Part shown: one piece after another, positions 52,415 to 60,880 of the stretch
Layout: the number at the start of each line of letters is the position of its first letter
How positions within the stretch are numbered: position 1 is the stretch's first letter
DNA from: Dysosmobacter sp.
Lineage (GTDB): Bacteria > Bacillota > Clostridia > Oscillospirales > Oscillospiraceae
DNA: 64,000 nt
NCBI GenBank assembly: GCA_026169195.1
Contig: JAPFEH010000051.1
Span: 25,836-89,835, forward strand
Direction: 5' to 3'
Program-made: the position numbers and the translations under genes
The notes under the pieces: generated by a model
What the model was told of the DNA's origin: nothing
The model's input: the letters and a program-made list of their open reading frames with translations, nothing else
Database searches by the model: none

Positions 52415-53413
52415 TTATTTCCCGATGGTTGCCGCCATCACGGCCTTGATGGTGTGCATCCGGTTCTCCGCTTCGTCAAAGACCACGGAGTGCTTACCGC
52501 GGAAGACCTCATCCGTGACCTCCCGAATGTCCACGCCCTTCTCCTTCCACTCCTTTGCCAGCTTGGTTTCAAAATCGTGGAAGGAAGGCAGGCAGTGCAG
52601 ATACAGCACATCCGGATTTCCGGTGGCCTTCAGTGTCTCCTCCGTCACCCGGAAGGGGGACAGCAGTTCCGCCCGCTTGGGGATCAGCGCTTCCTCGCCC
52701 ATGGATGCCCAGATGTCGCCGTAGATCACATCGGCATCCTTGAGATCCTCCATGTGGTCGGTGATCTCGATGAGGCCGCCGTTTTTCCGCGCCTCCGCAA
52801 AGACCCGCTTGACCAGCTCCTTGTCCATTTCCCGCGCCAGCTCCTCGGGCCCCAACGCCACAAAGTGCATCCCCATTTTCGCGGCGCCGATCATCCATGC
52901 GTAGCACATATTGTTCCGCACGTCGCCGGGAAATACCACCTTCACCTTGTTCAGCGGTTTTTTGCAGTGCTCCTCAATGGTCAGCATATCCGCCAGAATC
53001 TGGGTGGGGTGGTCCGCATCGGTAAGTCCGTTCCACACCGGAATCCCCGCCCACTTGGCCAGATCCTCCACCACAGACTGCTGGTAGCCGCGGTACTCGA
53101 TGCCGTCAAAAAAGCGCCCCAGTACTTTGGCAGAATCCTCCAGAGACTCCTTCTTCCCCATTTGGGAGCTGTTTGCGTCCAGATAGGTGACATGCGCGCC
53201 TTCCTGCGTGGCCGCTACCTCAAACGAGCAGCGGGTACGGGTGGAGGTCTTTTCAAACAGCAGCACGATATGCTTGCCTTTCATAACCGGCGCGCAGATC
53301 CCCGCCCGTTGTTTGGCCTTCAGGTCCCGCGCCAGATCCAGCAGGTAACGGATCTCTTCCGGGGTAAAGTCCTCCAATGTCAGAAAGCTCCGGCCTTTCA
53401 AATTGACTGCCAT
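52415..53413 (-). CDS. argF: Ornithine carbamoyltransferase
   Basis: This 332-residue cytoplasmic enzyme interconverts citrulline plus phosphate and ornithine plus carbamoyl phosphate. It carries the carbamoyl phosphate site EKTSTRTRCSFEVAATQ (about 52-68), the swinging SMG-equivalent region and the ornithine site HCLPSFHD (about 270-277). The context, between arginine deiminase and an arginine-type antiporter, says it runs catabolically (the arcB role), making carbamoyl phosphate for ATP. AAGGAG lies eight bases before the ATG at 53411-53413. Confidence 0.95.
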   Translation of the reverse strand: MAVNLKGRSFLTLEDFTPEEIRYLLDLARDLKAKQRAGICAPVMKGKHIVLLFEKTSTRTRCSFEVAATQEGAHVTYLDANSSQMGKKESLEDSAKVLGRFFDGIEYRGYQQSVVEDLAKWAGIPVWNGLTDADHPTQILADMLTIEEHCKKPLNKVKVVFPGDVRNNMCYAWMIGAAKMGMHFVALGPEELAREMDKELVKRVFAEARKNGGLIEITDHMEDLKDADVIYGDIWASMGEEALIPKRAELLSPFRVTEETLKATGNPDVLYLHCLPSFHDFETKLAKEWKEKGVDIREVTDEVFRGKHSVVFDEAENRMHTIKAVMAATIGK

Positions 53414-53458
53414 GGTCATTTCTCCTTTTTCAAAATAAATCATCAGTTCCGACTCTCA

Positions 53459-53488
53459 GAGGGCGCCGCACACGCTTGCGGCGCCCTC
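53459..53488 (-). promoter_or_regulatory. GC-rich hairpin between arcA and the carbamoyltransferase gene
   Basis: GAGGGCGCCGCA/TGCGGCGCCCTC is a perfect 12-base-pair stem in the 96-base gap between the genes. There is no T-run on the minus strand, so it is more likely an mRNA stability or processing element than a terminator. Confidence 0.5.
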
Positions 53489-53509
53489 CCGCCGTTCTCT
53501 CTTGAACGC

Positions 53510-54739
53510 TCAGGGGTCCTCCCGCCAGAGGGGCATACTCATGCACCTTGGCCCGCCGCGGCCGCGGCTCAGTTCCGCGCTGGGGATGGTGTGAATGCGC
53601 ACGCCGGCTTCCTCCAGCGAACGGTTGGTGACATAGTTCCGCGAATAGACCACCACCTCGCCGGGGGCAATCGCCAATGTGTTGCTGCCATCACTCCACT
53701 GCTCCCGGGCAGCGTCAATTTCACTGCCCTCTCCGCAGGGGATCAGGGTCACCTTGTCCAGATGCAGGTGCTCTTTCAAAATATCCTCCAGCCGTCCCTC
53801 CTCCTGACGGATCTTCATGGTGCGGTTTTCATCCAGCTCCATGACAAACACCGTGATGCTGGAGAGAATGTTGGGATGAACGGTGAACTTATCCCGATCC
53901 ACCATAGTAAAAACCGTGTCCAGATGCATAAAAGAACGGGTCTTGGGGATGTTGAACGCCAGAACCTTTTGGAAGCTGCCGGGATAGGAGAGCACCGCCT
54001 CCGCCAGCGTATCAATGGAATCCTCCCGTGTTCGCTGTGAAATTCCCACTGCCAGCACCTCGGGACTCAGCACCAGAATGTCGCCGCCCTCCAGCGAGCT
54101 GCGCTCGCCCCGATCATACCAGCGGGGCACATTCCGGTAGGCAGGATGATACTCAAAAATAAATTTTCCGAAAAGGGTCTCCCGGTTTCGGGTGGTGGTG
54201 TGCATTTTGTGGAGGGAAACGCCCGTGCCGATGGCAGCAAAGGGGTCTCTTGTAAAATAGAGGTTCGGCATGGGGTCCACCGCGAAGGGATAGTCCTCCT
54301 CCAGACCAGAGAGATAATCCCCCAGTCTGCCGCCTCCGCTTTGCCGCAGCTGGCTTTTCCGGACGCCCGCCATCATGGCCGCCACCATCTCTTTGTCCGT
54401 CATCGGCTCCAGATATTCCCGCAGCAGCTCTCTGGTGCGGGGGTCCGTCACGCCGGATTCCTCCAGAAACTGCTCAAGAAAGGCTTCCCGTACCTGACGG
54501 TCTGTCAATGACTCCGCCACCAGATCTGTCAGATACACCACCTCTACGCCCTGACTGCGCAGGCAGTCCGCAAAGGCATCATGCTCCCGCTGGGCCTCCT
54601 TCAAATACGGGATGTCATCAAACAGCAGGCGTTCCAAATAGTCCGGCATCAGGTTTTCCAGCTCCCTGCCGGGCCGATGCAGCAATACCTTCCGCAGCCG
54701 GCCGATCTCCGAGGTATTATGGATCCCTGTTTCCAACAT
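53510..54739 (-). CDS. arcA: Arginine deiminase
   Basis: ArcA (409 residues) hydrolyses arginine to citrulline and ammonia, the first step of arginine fermentation. The typical blocks are EIGRLRKVLLHRPGRELENL (about 11-30), PNLYFTRDPFAAIGTG with the catalytic Asp, EGGDILVLSPEV, MHLDTVFTMVD with the catalytic His, and RGRGGPRCMSMPL at the end, with the nucleophile Cys. The ATG lies seven bases after AAAGGAG. It is the first gene of arcA-argF-yfcC. A carbamate kinase gene (arcC) is not seen in this window. Confidence 0.97.
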   Translation of the reverse strand: MLETGIHNTSEIGRLRKVLLHRPGRELENLMPDYLERLLFDDIPYLKEAQREHDAFADCLRSQGVEVVYLTDLVAESLTDRQVREAFLEQFLEESGVTDPRTRELLREYLEPMTDKEMVAAMMAGVRKSQLRQSGGGRLGDYLSGLEEDYPFAVDPMPNLYFTRDPFAAIGTGVSLHKMHTTTRNRETLFGKFIFEYHPAYRNVPRWYDRGERSSLEGGDILVLSPEVLAVGISQRTREDSIDTLAEAVLSYPGSFQKVLAFNIPKTRSFMHLDTVFTMVDRDKFTVHPNILSSITVFVMELDENRTMKIRQEEGRLEDILKEHLHLDKVTLIPCGEGSEIDAAREQWSDGSNTLAIAPGEVVVYSRNYVTNRSLEEAGVRIHTIPSAELSRGRGGPRCMSMPLWREDP

Positions 54740-54785
54740 CAAATCACTCCTTTACAGGCTCGTTTGGGGTCCTCCATAGGGTCTG

Positions 54786-54802
54786 TGAAATTTTGATTTT
54801 CA
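54786..54802. promoter_or_regulatory. ARG-box-like inverted repeat upstream of arcA
   Basis: TGAAATTTTGATTTTCA (54786-54802) has arms TGAAA/TTTCA, close to the ArgR box consensus TGAATwwwwATTCA. It lies 47 bases upstream of arcA. ArgR-type control of arginine catabolism would fit, but no regulator gene is nearby. Confidence 0.4.
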
Positions 54803-54832
54803 TACATGCACTCTGTTCCAATCTGCTTTTGT

Positions 54833-54885
54833 AAAAAAATCAACCAGTGCCCGTCCCGTTTTCATCGGGGCGGGCACTGGTTGAT
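54833..54885 (-). terminator. Terminator of the lipoprotein gene
   Basis: ATCAACCAGTGCCCG and CGGGCACTGGTTGAT form a long hairpin (54839-54885) followed on the minus strand by ATTTTTTTAC. It sits between the lipoprotein gene and the arc operon. The rest of 54886-55012 shows no gene. Confidence 0.88.
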
Positions 54886-55012
54886 GCCGCGCAAAGCACC
54901 TTCTGTTTTTTCATTCTGCGGAAAAACAGGACTCTGCCAATCATCAGTATAAAAAAATACCATTCCAGACAGGATCCTCCGGCGGATCTTCTCAGCAGAA
55001 CCTGTCCGCATC

Positions 55013-55615
55013 TCAGTTTGTCAGTGCAAAGGTATCTGCCATGGTCCGCAGACGGACGCCGAAGCCCTCGACTGCCTCTGCCGGATAGGCCCAGGAAACA
55101 ACATACGCAGCGCTGTCTGTCTCCGCTGCCATCAAGCCCAAGTAACCGCCGTCCTCATCCACCCCCGGCAGCGGGTCTCCAAGCGCACCGCCCAGCAAAT
55201 CCTCAAACACATACCCGCACTCCGCAGCAAACGCATCTCGCGCCTCTACCTGAGTCTTTCCGCTGTATCGGGAGATTTTCAGCTCCACATCGTCACAGGC
55301 CGTGCTTTCCCATGTCTCCTCGAAAATCCCGTCATCCGTGTCCTTTTCCAACCGCCAGCCCTCGTCAGGGATGTAAAGAGAATATCCCTCACCGGTATAC
55401 AGCGTGGCCGGAACCACTTCTTCCATGCCCTCTAAGCTCAACACCAGCTCCCAAGATTTCTCCCGCCCATGCTCTGCCGCAGGATTCCCGGTCCCCGCAC
55501 CGGAAGAAAGCTCCACATCCGCCTCTCCCGCTGGCCTTTCCGGAACTGCCTGAAAGCCGCAGCCGGCCAGCACCAGCATCATCAAAACAGTCAAAAGCAC
55601 ACGGTATCGTTTCAT
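55013..55615 (-). CDS. Lipoprotein of unknown function
   Basis: This 200-residue protein has a lipoprotein signal peptide (MKRYRVLLTVLMMLVLAGCG; lipobox LAGC at about 16-19). An acidic spacer follows and then a beta-rich domain: GEGYSLYIPDEGWRLEKDTD, FEETWESTACDDVELKISRY and a final SWAYPAEAVEGFGVRLRTMA. It should be anchored on the outer face of the membrane. AAGGAGG lies eight bases before the ATG at 55613-55615. I cannot name a substrate or partner. Confidence 0.8.
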   Translation of the reverse strand: MKRYRVLLTVLMMLVLAGCGFQAVPERPAGEADVELSSGAGTGNPAAEHGREKSWELVLSLEGMEEVVPATLYTGEGYSLYIPDEGWRLEKDTDDGIFEETWESTACDDVELKISRYSGKTQVEARDAFAAECGYVFEDLLGGALGDPLPGVDEDGGYLGLMAAETDSAAYVVSWAYPAEAVEGFGVRLRTMADTFALTN

Positions 55616-55703
55616 AAGAGTTCCTCCTTGTTCCTGTACGCAAACGCACGCGTTGAACTGCTGCAAAACAGCGGGGAAGGATGGCATCCTTCCCCGCTGT
55701 TCC

Positions 55704-56414
55704 TCAATGATTCTTGCCAAGATACGCTTCCTTCACCCGCTCGTCCGCCAGCAGCTCCGCGCCGGTACCGGACATGGTGATATGGCCGGTCTCCAGCACA
55801 TAGGCAAGATCGGCGATTTTCAAAGCCATATTGGCGTTCTGCTCAATCAGCAGCACCGTAACGCCCTGACGGTTGATCTCCTGAATGATTTTGAAAATGT
55901 CCTGCACCACCAGCGGGGCAAGACCCAGAGAAGGCTCGTCCAGCATCATCAGCTTGGGACGGGACATGAGCGCCCGACCCACAGCCAGCATCTGCTGTTC
56001 ACCGCCGGAGAGCGTGCCTGCCAACTGCCAGTTCCGCTCCTCCAGACGAGGGAACAGGCTGTACACCCATTTGATATCCTGCTCGATCTCCGCCTTATCC
56101 TTGCGAAGATACGCGCCGATTTTCAGATTTTCCAGCACCGTCATGTCGGGAAACACCCGACGCCCTTCCGGACTGAGGGCAATCCCGCTGGTAACGATCT
56201 TATCGATCGACTTTCCCAGCAGCTCTTCCCCGTTCCACTGAATGGAGCCGGAATCGGCCTTGACCAGTCCCGTAATGGTCCGCAGGGTGGTGGATTTACC
56301 GGCGCCGTTGGCGCCGATCAGCGTCACGATCCTGCCGTCCGGCACCTCCAGTGAAATGCCCCGCAGCGCCTGAATCCCGCCGTAATTCACGTGCAGATTT
56401 TCGATCTTAAGCAT
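55704..56414 (-). CDS. livF: Branched-chain amino acid ABC transporter ATPase LivF
   Basis: LivF (236 residues) is one of the two ATPases of the branched-chain amino acid importer. It has Walker A IGANGAGKSTTLRTITG (about 33-49), the signature LSGGEQQMLAVGRALMSRP, Walker B LMMLDEPSLGLAP and an H-loop region. The LIV-type sequence IKWVYSLFPRLEERNWQLAG is present. It overlaps livG by eight bases and ends the operon. Confidence 0.97.
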   Translation of the reverse strand: MLKIENLHVNYGGIQALRGISLEVPDGRIVTLIGANGAGKSTTLRTITGLVKADSGSIQWNGEELLGKSIDKIVTSGIALSPEGRRVFPDMTVLENLKIGAYLRKDKAEIEQDIKWVYSLFPRLEERNWQLAGTLSGGEQQMLAVGRALMSRPKLMMLDEPSLGLAPLVVQDIFKIIQEINRQGVTVLLIEQNANMALKIADLAYVLETGHITMSGTGAELLADERVKEAYLGKNH

Positions 56415-57249
56415 CGTCAGCCACCCCCAGATATGCGTCGATCACGCGCTGATTGTTCTGGATCTCAGCCGGCGTTCCCTCTGCGATCAGCTTGCCGAAG
56501 TCCAGCACATAGATCCGGTCCGAAATGCCCATGACCAGATTCATATGATGCTCGATCAGGAAGATCGTCAACCCGAACCGGTCCCGCATCTCGCCAATGA
56601 AGGCCGTCAGTTCATCCGTCTCCTGCGGATTCATTCCAGCCGCCGGCTCATCCAGCAGCAGCAGCTTCGGCTCCGCCGCCAGCGCCCGGGCAATCTCCAG
56701 CCGGCGCTGCTTGCCGTAAGGCAGGCTGGTTGCCAGCTCGTCCCGCTCCTCATAAAGTCCCACGATTTTCAGCAGCTCTTCCACATTCTGACGCTGCCGC
56801 ATCTCCTCCTTCCGGTTGAAGCGGAAGGTCGCCGACATCACATTGCTGGTTGCCCGGCAATGCTTGGCGATCAGCACGTTGTCGAAGACCGTCTGGGATT
56901 TCCACAGGCGGATATTCTGGAAGGTACGTGCCATGCCCAGCTTGGTGATCTTATCCGGCGTAGGGGCCAGCACATGGGAATACTCCCCTGCGTGCTCCCC
57001 CTTATACATCTTTTTCATTTTCCCCTGCGGGTGGTTTTCTATGATTTTTTCACCCTGAAACCAAACCGCACCATTGGTGGGCTGATACACTCCGGTGACC
57101 ACATTGAACGCCGTGGTCTTACCCGCGCCGTTGGGCCCGATGAGTGCCACGATCTCTCCCTCGTTGATCTCCAGATTCAGGTTATCCACAGCCACCACGC
57201 CGCCGAACTGCATGGTGGCATTTTCCACTTTCAATACCTGTCCGCTCAT
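56407..57249 (-). CDS. livG: Branched-chain amino acid ABC transporter ATPase LivG
   Basis: LivG (280 residues) is the second ATPase. Walker A is IGPNGAGKTTAFNVVTGVYQ (about 36-55), the signature region is LATSLPYGKQRRLEIARALA and Walker B is KLLLLDEPAAGMNPQE, which are LivG-specific. It is somewhat longer than average because of an insert with MYKGEHAGEYSHVLAPTPDK after the Q-loop region. It overlaps livM by four bases and livF by eight. Confidence 0.97.
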   Translation of the reverse strand: MSGQVLKVENATMQFGGVVAVDNLNLEINEGEIVALIGPNGAGKTTAFNVVTGVYQPTNGAVWFQGEKIIENHPQGKMKKMYKGEHAGEYSHVLAPTPDKITKLGMARTFQNIRLWKSQTVFDNVLIAKHCRATSNVMSATFRFNRKEEMRQRQNVEELLKIVGLYEERDELATSLPYGKQRRLEIARALAAEPKLLLLDEPAAGMNPQETDELTAFIGEMRDRFGLTIFLIEHHMNLVMGISDRIYVLDFGKLIAEGTPAEIQNNQRVIDAYLGVADDA

Positions 57250-58358
57250 TTGCCGGCAGCCTCCTTTTTATGCTTCCGCTCCCTGCGGTCCAACAGATCC
57301 GGCAGTTCCTTGTCTCCCATGATCCCGCGGCGGAAAAACAGCACGATCACCATGATGATGACGGAGAACACTGCCATCCGGAAGCCGTTTTTGAAAAGGC
57401 CCGGTGCGCTGATCCCCAGAAATTCGCCGGAGTCCAGTCCCCGCAGCAGCCACTCCGAGGAGAAAATATAAAGGAAACTGGCGATCACGGAGCCGGAAAT
57501 GGAGCCGATGCCGCCGATGACCACGATCAGCAGGATCTCATAGGTCAGGCTGGATTTGAAGGGCGCGGCCGCGATGGTTCCCATATACATGGCCATCATG
57601 CCGCCGCCGATGCCGGCAAAGAAGGAGCTGATCACGAAGGCCAGCCGCTTATGGCGGGCCAGATTGATGCCCATTGCCTCGGCAGCCACCTCATCATCCC
57701 GGATGGCCTTGAAGGCCCGGCCGTAAGTGGAGTTGATCAGCAGCAGGATCACGGCGATCATCACACCGGCCAGCACCACATAGGGCGTCGCCTTGGAGAA
57801 CGTGGGATAGCTCTTGAGCAGGTTGGAGCCGTTGGTGATGGGGCCCAGCGCGTTCCACTGGAAGAAAGCCCGCAGGATCTCCGCAAAGCCCAGCGTGGCA
57901 ATGGCCAGATAGTCGGACTTGAGCCGCAGCACCGGCAGGCCGATGAGATACGCCATCAGGGCTGCCAGAATGCCGCCCACCAGCAGCGCCGCCAGCATTC
58001 CGACCACGCCGCCGACACCGTCTCCCAAAAAGCCGGCGAAAATCTCCGGCAGGGAAAATTGAATGGCGCCTCCGTCAAAATACTGATAAACGCTGGCACG
58101 CTTGGCCACCGGAATGGTCAGCACGCCGTAAGCATACGCGCCCAGCAGCATGAAGCCCGCCTGTCCCAGCGAAAACAGTCCCGTAAACCCGTTGAGCAGG
58201 TTCATGGATGCCGCCACCAGCGCATAGACCGTGGCCTTTTTGATGACCGTAACCGCAATGTGGAAGCTGGGCAGCGTCAGGTCCACGATCACGCAGGCTG
58301 CCAGCAGCGCCGCCAGAACCACCGTGGTAAATATGGTTTTCTTTTTCTGCATTGTCAT
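57246..58358 (-). CDS. livM: Branched-chain amino acid ABC permease LivM
   Basis: LivM (370 residues) is a membrane permease with about ten helices. Typical sequence: NLLNGFTGLFSLGQAGFMLL (about 54-73), SDYLAIATLGFAEILRAFF near 170, and the coupling helix region GRAFKAIRDDEVAAEAMGIN near 230, which docks with LivG/F. The ATG at 58356-58358 follows GGAGGG at seven bases; a second ATG two codons later is possible. It overlaps livG by four bases. Confidence 0.95.
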   Translation of the reverse strand: MTMQKKKTIFTTVVLAALLAACVIVDLTLPSFHIAVTVIKKATVYALVAASMNLLNGFTGLFSLGQAGFMLLGAYAYGVLTIPVAKRASVYQYFDGGAIQFSLPEIFAGFLGDGVGGVVGMLAALLVGGILAALMAYLIGLPVLRLKSDYLAIATLGFAEILRAFFQWNALGPITNGSNLLKSYPTFSKATPYVVLAGVMIAVILLLINSTYGRAFKAIRDDEVAAEAMGINLARHKRLAFVISSFFAGIGGGMMAMYMGTIAAAPFKSSLTYEILLIVVIGGIGSISGSVIASFLYIFSSEWLLRGLDSGEFLGISAPGLFKNGFRMAVFSVIIMVIVLFFRRGIMGDKELPDLLDRRERKHKKEAAGK

Positions 58359-58371
58359 ATCGGTTCCCTCC

Positions 58372-59250
58372 TTACACCTTGTCGGTGACCTTTTCACCGA
58401 ACAGGCCGGTGGGCTTGACACACAGGACCACGATCAGCAGCGCAAAGGTAAAGGCATCGGAGAAGGTGGTGTAGCCAAGGCCCTTGATGACCTCCTCGCA
58501 CAGTCCGATGATAAACGCGCCCACCACTGCGCCGGGAATGGAGCCGATCCCGCCAAACACCGCCGCCACAAACGCTTTCAGTCCCGGCATACCGCCGGAG
58601 GTAATGGCAACGGAGGGATAGTTGGTAAAATACAGCATGGAGCCCACCGCCGCCAGAAACGAGCCGATGATGAAGGTCATGGAGATGACCTTGTTGATCT
58701 TGATTCCCATGAGCTGCGCGGTTTCAAAATCCTTGGCCGCAGCCCGCATGGCCATGCCGATCTTGGTATGGTTGATGAGATACACCAATGCCACCACCAG
58801 CAAAATGGTCAGAATGGGGGTGATGATGGTCACCCGCTTGGTGGACGCGCCCAGAATCGTCACATTCTCAGAGATCCACGGAATGGGATTGCTGACAGGC
58901 TGGGGCACACCGCCGGTGATATAGAAGGCCATGTTCTGGATCAGATAACTGACGCCGATGGCAGAGATCATCAGGGACATCCGCGGCGCGGAACGCAGGG
59001 GCTTATAGGCCACCCGTTCAATCAGGAAGCCCAGCACCACGGTAGCAAGCACCACCAGCGGCAGCGCAATATAAAACGGCATGGAAGCGGTGGCGTACAC
59101 CATCACCAGACCCGCCACCATAAAAACATCTCCGTGGGCAAAGTTGATCAGGCGCAGGATGCCATAAACCAGCGTATAGCCAATGGCGATCAGCGCATAC
59201 TGTCCGCCCACAGAAATACCATTCAAAAAATAAGGAAACATTTCTTGCAT
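58372..59250 (-). CDS. livH: Branched-chain amino acid ABC permease LivH
   Basis: LivH (292 residues) is the partner permease of LivM with about eight helices. The start FLNGISVGGQYALIAIGYTL (about 8-27) and GILRLINFAHGDVFMVAG are LivH signatures, and the coupling helix GMAMRAAAKDFETAQLMGIK lies near 190. AGGAGGG is seven bases before the ATG. It is 13 bases upstream of livM. Confidence 0.95.
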   Translation of the reverse strand: MQEMFPYFLNGISVGGQYALIAIGYTLVYGILRLINFAHGDVFMVAGLVMVYATASMPFYIALPLVVLATVVLGFLIERVAYKPLRSAPRMSLMISAIGVSYLIQNMAFYITGGVPQPVSNPIPWISENVTILGASTKRVTIITPILTILLVVALVYLINHTKIGMAMRAAAKDFETAQLMGIKINKVISMTFIIGSFLAAVGSMLYFTNYPSVAITSGGMPGLKAFVAAVFGGIGSIPGAVVGAFIIGLCEEVIKGLGYTTFSDAFTFALLIVVLCVKPTGLFGEKVTDKV

Positions 59251-59346
59251 GAAGGGACCCTCCTGTGGTAGTTTTCTTTTGAACTGGACCGTCTCGAAAA
59301 GGCAGGACGCGCCACCCTTTCGAGGCGGCCCATGAATGCGGAAAAA

Positions 59347-59381
59347 GAGGGATGGCGAGCGGAACGCCCCGCCATCCCCTC
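59347..59381 (-). terminator. Partial terminator between livK and livH
   Basis: GAGGGATGGCG faces CGCCATCCCTC, 26 bases after livK, followed on the minus strand by TTTTTCC. Such a hairpin lets the binding protein be made in excess over the membrane parts. Confidence 0.7.
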
Positions 59382-59406
59382 TTCATTCACGTTCAGGCCG
59401 AAGCGC

Positions 59407-60600
59407 TTACTGGACGCTCTGGACCTTCACAAAGTCCCAAACGCCGGTCTCGGTGTTGGCGGTCTTGATGAAGGCGGAGTCCCGCTTGGCGTCGCCCACC
59501 TCATCAAACTCGATGTGACCGCAAATCCCCTCATAGCTGACAGAGGGCAGCGCCTCCAGTACCGCCTTGGGATCGGTGCTGCCGGCAGCCTTGATGGCCT
59601 CCAGCGCGGTGAAATAGGCGTCATAGCCCATGGCGGTGACCGCAGCCACCATATCGTTGCCGCCGTTGTTGGTCTTGGCGTCGGCATTGGCATTGATCCA
59701 CTCCCTGATGCCGTCGTCAAACTCAGGATTGCCGCCCTCCTGATAGAAGGTGGTCACGAAGACGTCTGCATTCTTGCCCTTGGCGGACTCCACCACCATG
59801 TTGCTGTCCCATGTGTCAGAACCCAGCAGCGCGCCCTCAAAGCCCTGTGCGTCGGCGGCTTCCACGATCAGCTGTGCATAGTTGATGGAGACAGGGGCAA
59901 AAATGGCGCCCGCTCCGGCACTCTTGGCGTTGTTGATGTAGGAAACGAAGTTTGCGGTTCCCTCAGGGAATTCCTCGGAGACGACCGTGCCGCCCAGCGC
60001 CTCAAAGGCCTCGGTGAAGTAGTACATGAGACCCTGATCGTAGTCGCTGCCCAGCATTCCCAGCACATAGGCGGTCTTCACACCCAGCCCGTCATAGGCA
60101 TAGCTGGCCAGTGCGGGGCCCTGAAAGGGGTCGGTGAAGCAGATGCGGTGATACACAGAGCAGTCTGCGGTGACCTGCGGATTGGTGCAGGTGACGCCGA
60201 CGGCAGGAATGCCCGCCTCTTCAAAGACCTTGCCGCCGGCCATGGACACGCCGGAGCCATAGGAGCCCAGAACGATGGACACGTCCCGGTTCACCAGCTC
60301 GGCGGCTGCGGAAGGACCGTTTTCAGCGCTGGTACGGTTATCCACGATCTCCAGCTTGACCTCATAGGTCTCGCCGCCGATGTCCACGGTGGGCTGGATG
60401 GAGTTGGCATACTGCATGCCCAGAATCTCCTGCTTGCCGCCGGCGCCGTTATCGCCGGTCTGAGGCTCAAACACGCCGATCCGGACAACCTTGTCGCCAT
60501 TCTCTGCAGGTGCCTCGCCTTCGGGAGCCTGCTTGCCGCCGCAGGCCGCCAAGCTCAACGCCATGACCAGTGCCAGCGTACATGCCAACAATTTCTTCAT
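59407..60600 (-). CDS. livK: Branched-chain amino acid ABC substrate-binding lipoprotein LivK
   Basis: LivK (397 residues) is a lipoprotein that captures leucine, isoleucine or valine outside the cell and delivers them to LivHM. The signal peptide ends in LSLAACGG (lipobox LAAC at about 17-20). The mature domain shows VRIGVFEPQTGDNGAGGKQE (about 40-59) and VNRDVSIVLGSYGSGVSMAG, typical of periplasmic-binding-protein type I folds. AGGAGG lies eight bases before the ATG at 60598-60600. It is the first gene of livKHMGF. Other amino acids are possible substrates. Confidence 0.95.
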   Translation of the reverse strand: MKKLLACTLALVMALSLAACGGKQAPEGEAPAENGDKVVRIGVFEPQTGDNGAGGKQEILGMQYANSIQPTVDIGGETYEVKLEIVDNRTSAENGPSAAAELVNRDVSIVLGSYGSGVSMAGGKVFEEAGIPAVGVTCTNPQVTADCSVYHRICFTDPFQGPALASYAYDGLGVKTAYVLGMLGSDYDQGLMYYFTEAFEALGGTVVSEEFPEGTANFVSYINNAKSAGAGAIFAPVSINYAQLIVEAADAQGFEGALLGSDTWDSNMVVESAKGKNADVFVTTFYQEGGNPEFDDGIREWINANADAKTNNGGNDMVAAVTAMGYDAYFTALEAIKAAGSTDPKAVLEALPSVSYEGICGHIEFDEVGDAKRDSAFIKTANTETGVWDFVKVQSVQ

Positions 60601-60880
60601 CTTTTCATCCTCCTGTTTGACTGGGACAGACACTTGTCCCTTGTATGAAAAGCATTTTACGTGCTTTCCCGCCGTTTTGCAAGGTGAATTATCCACAGAA
60701 TCTTTCTGCTGAATTGTGCCGGAAATCCTCTGTTTTCAAACGGTATGTCCACCCTTTGTCCGTCTGCTGTGGATTTTTCCTGATTTTGAAAATACTTTCC
60801 CGCACAAGTGTTCTCATGTGAAAGACAGTTGTTTTCGTGATTTTGCCGAACTCCTTCCGGCGATTCGCCTGTTGTTTCTA

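Noticed and set aside
60690..60720. CGGCAC element upstream of livK as a sigma-54 promoter
   Set aside because: The GGCAC half is good, but the GC dinucleotide comes one base too early, and sigma-54 spacing is strict.
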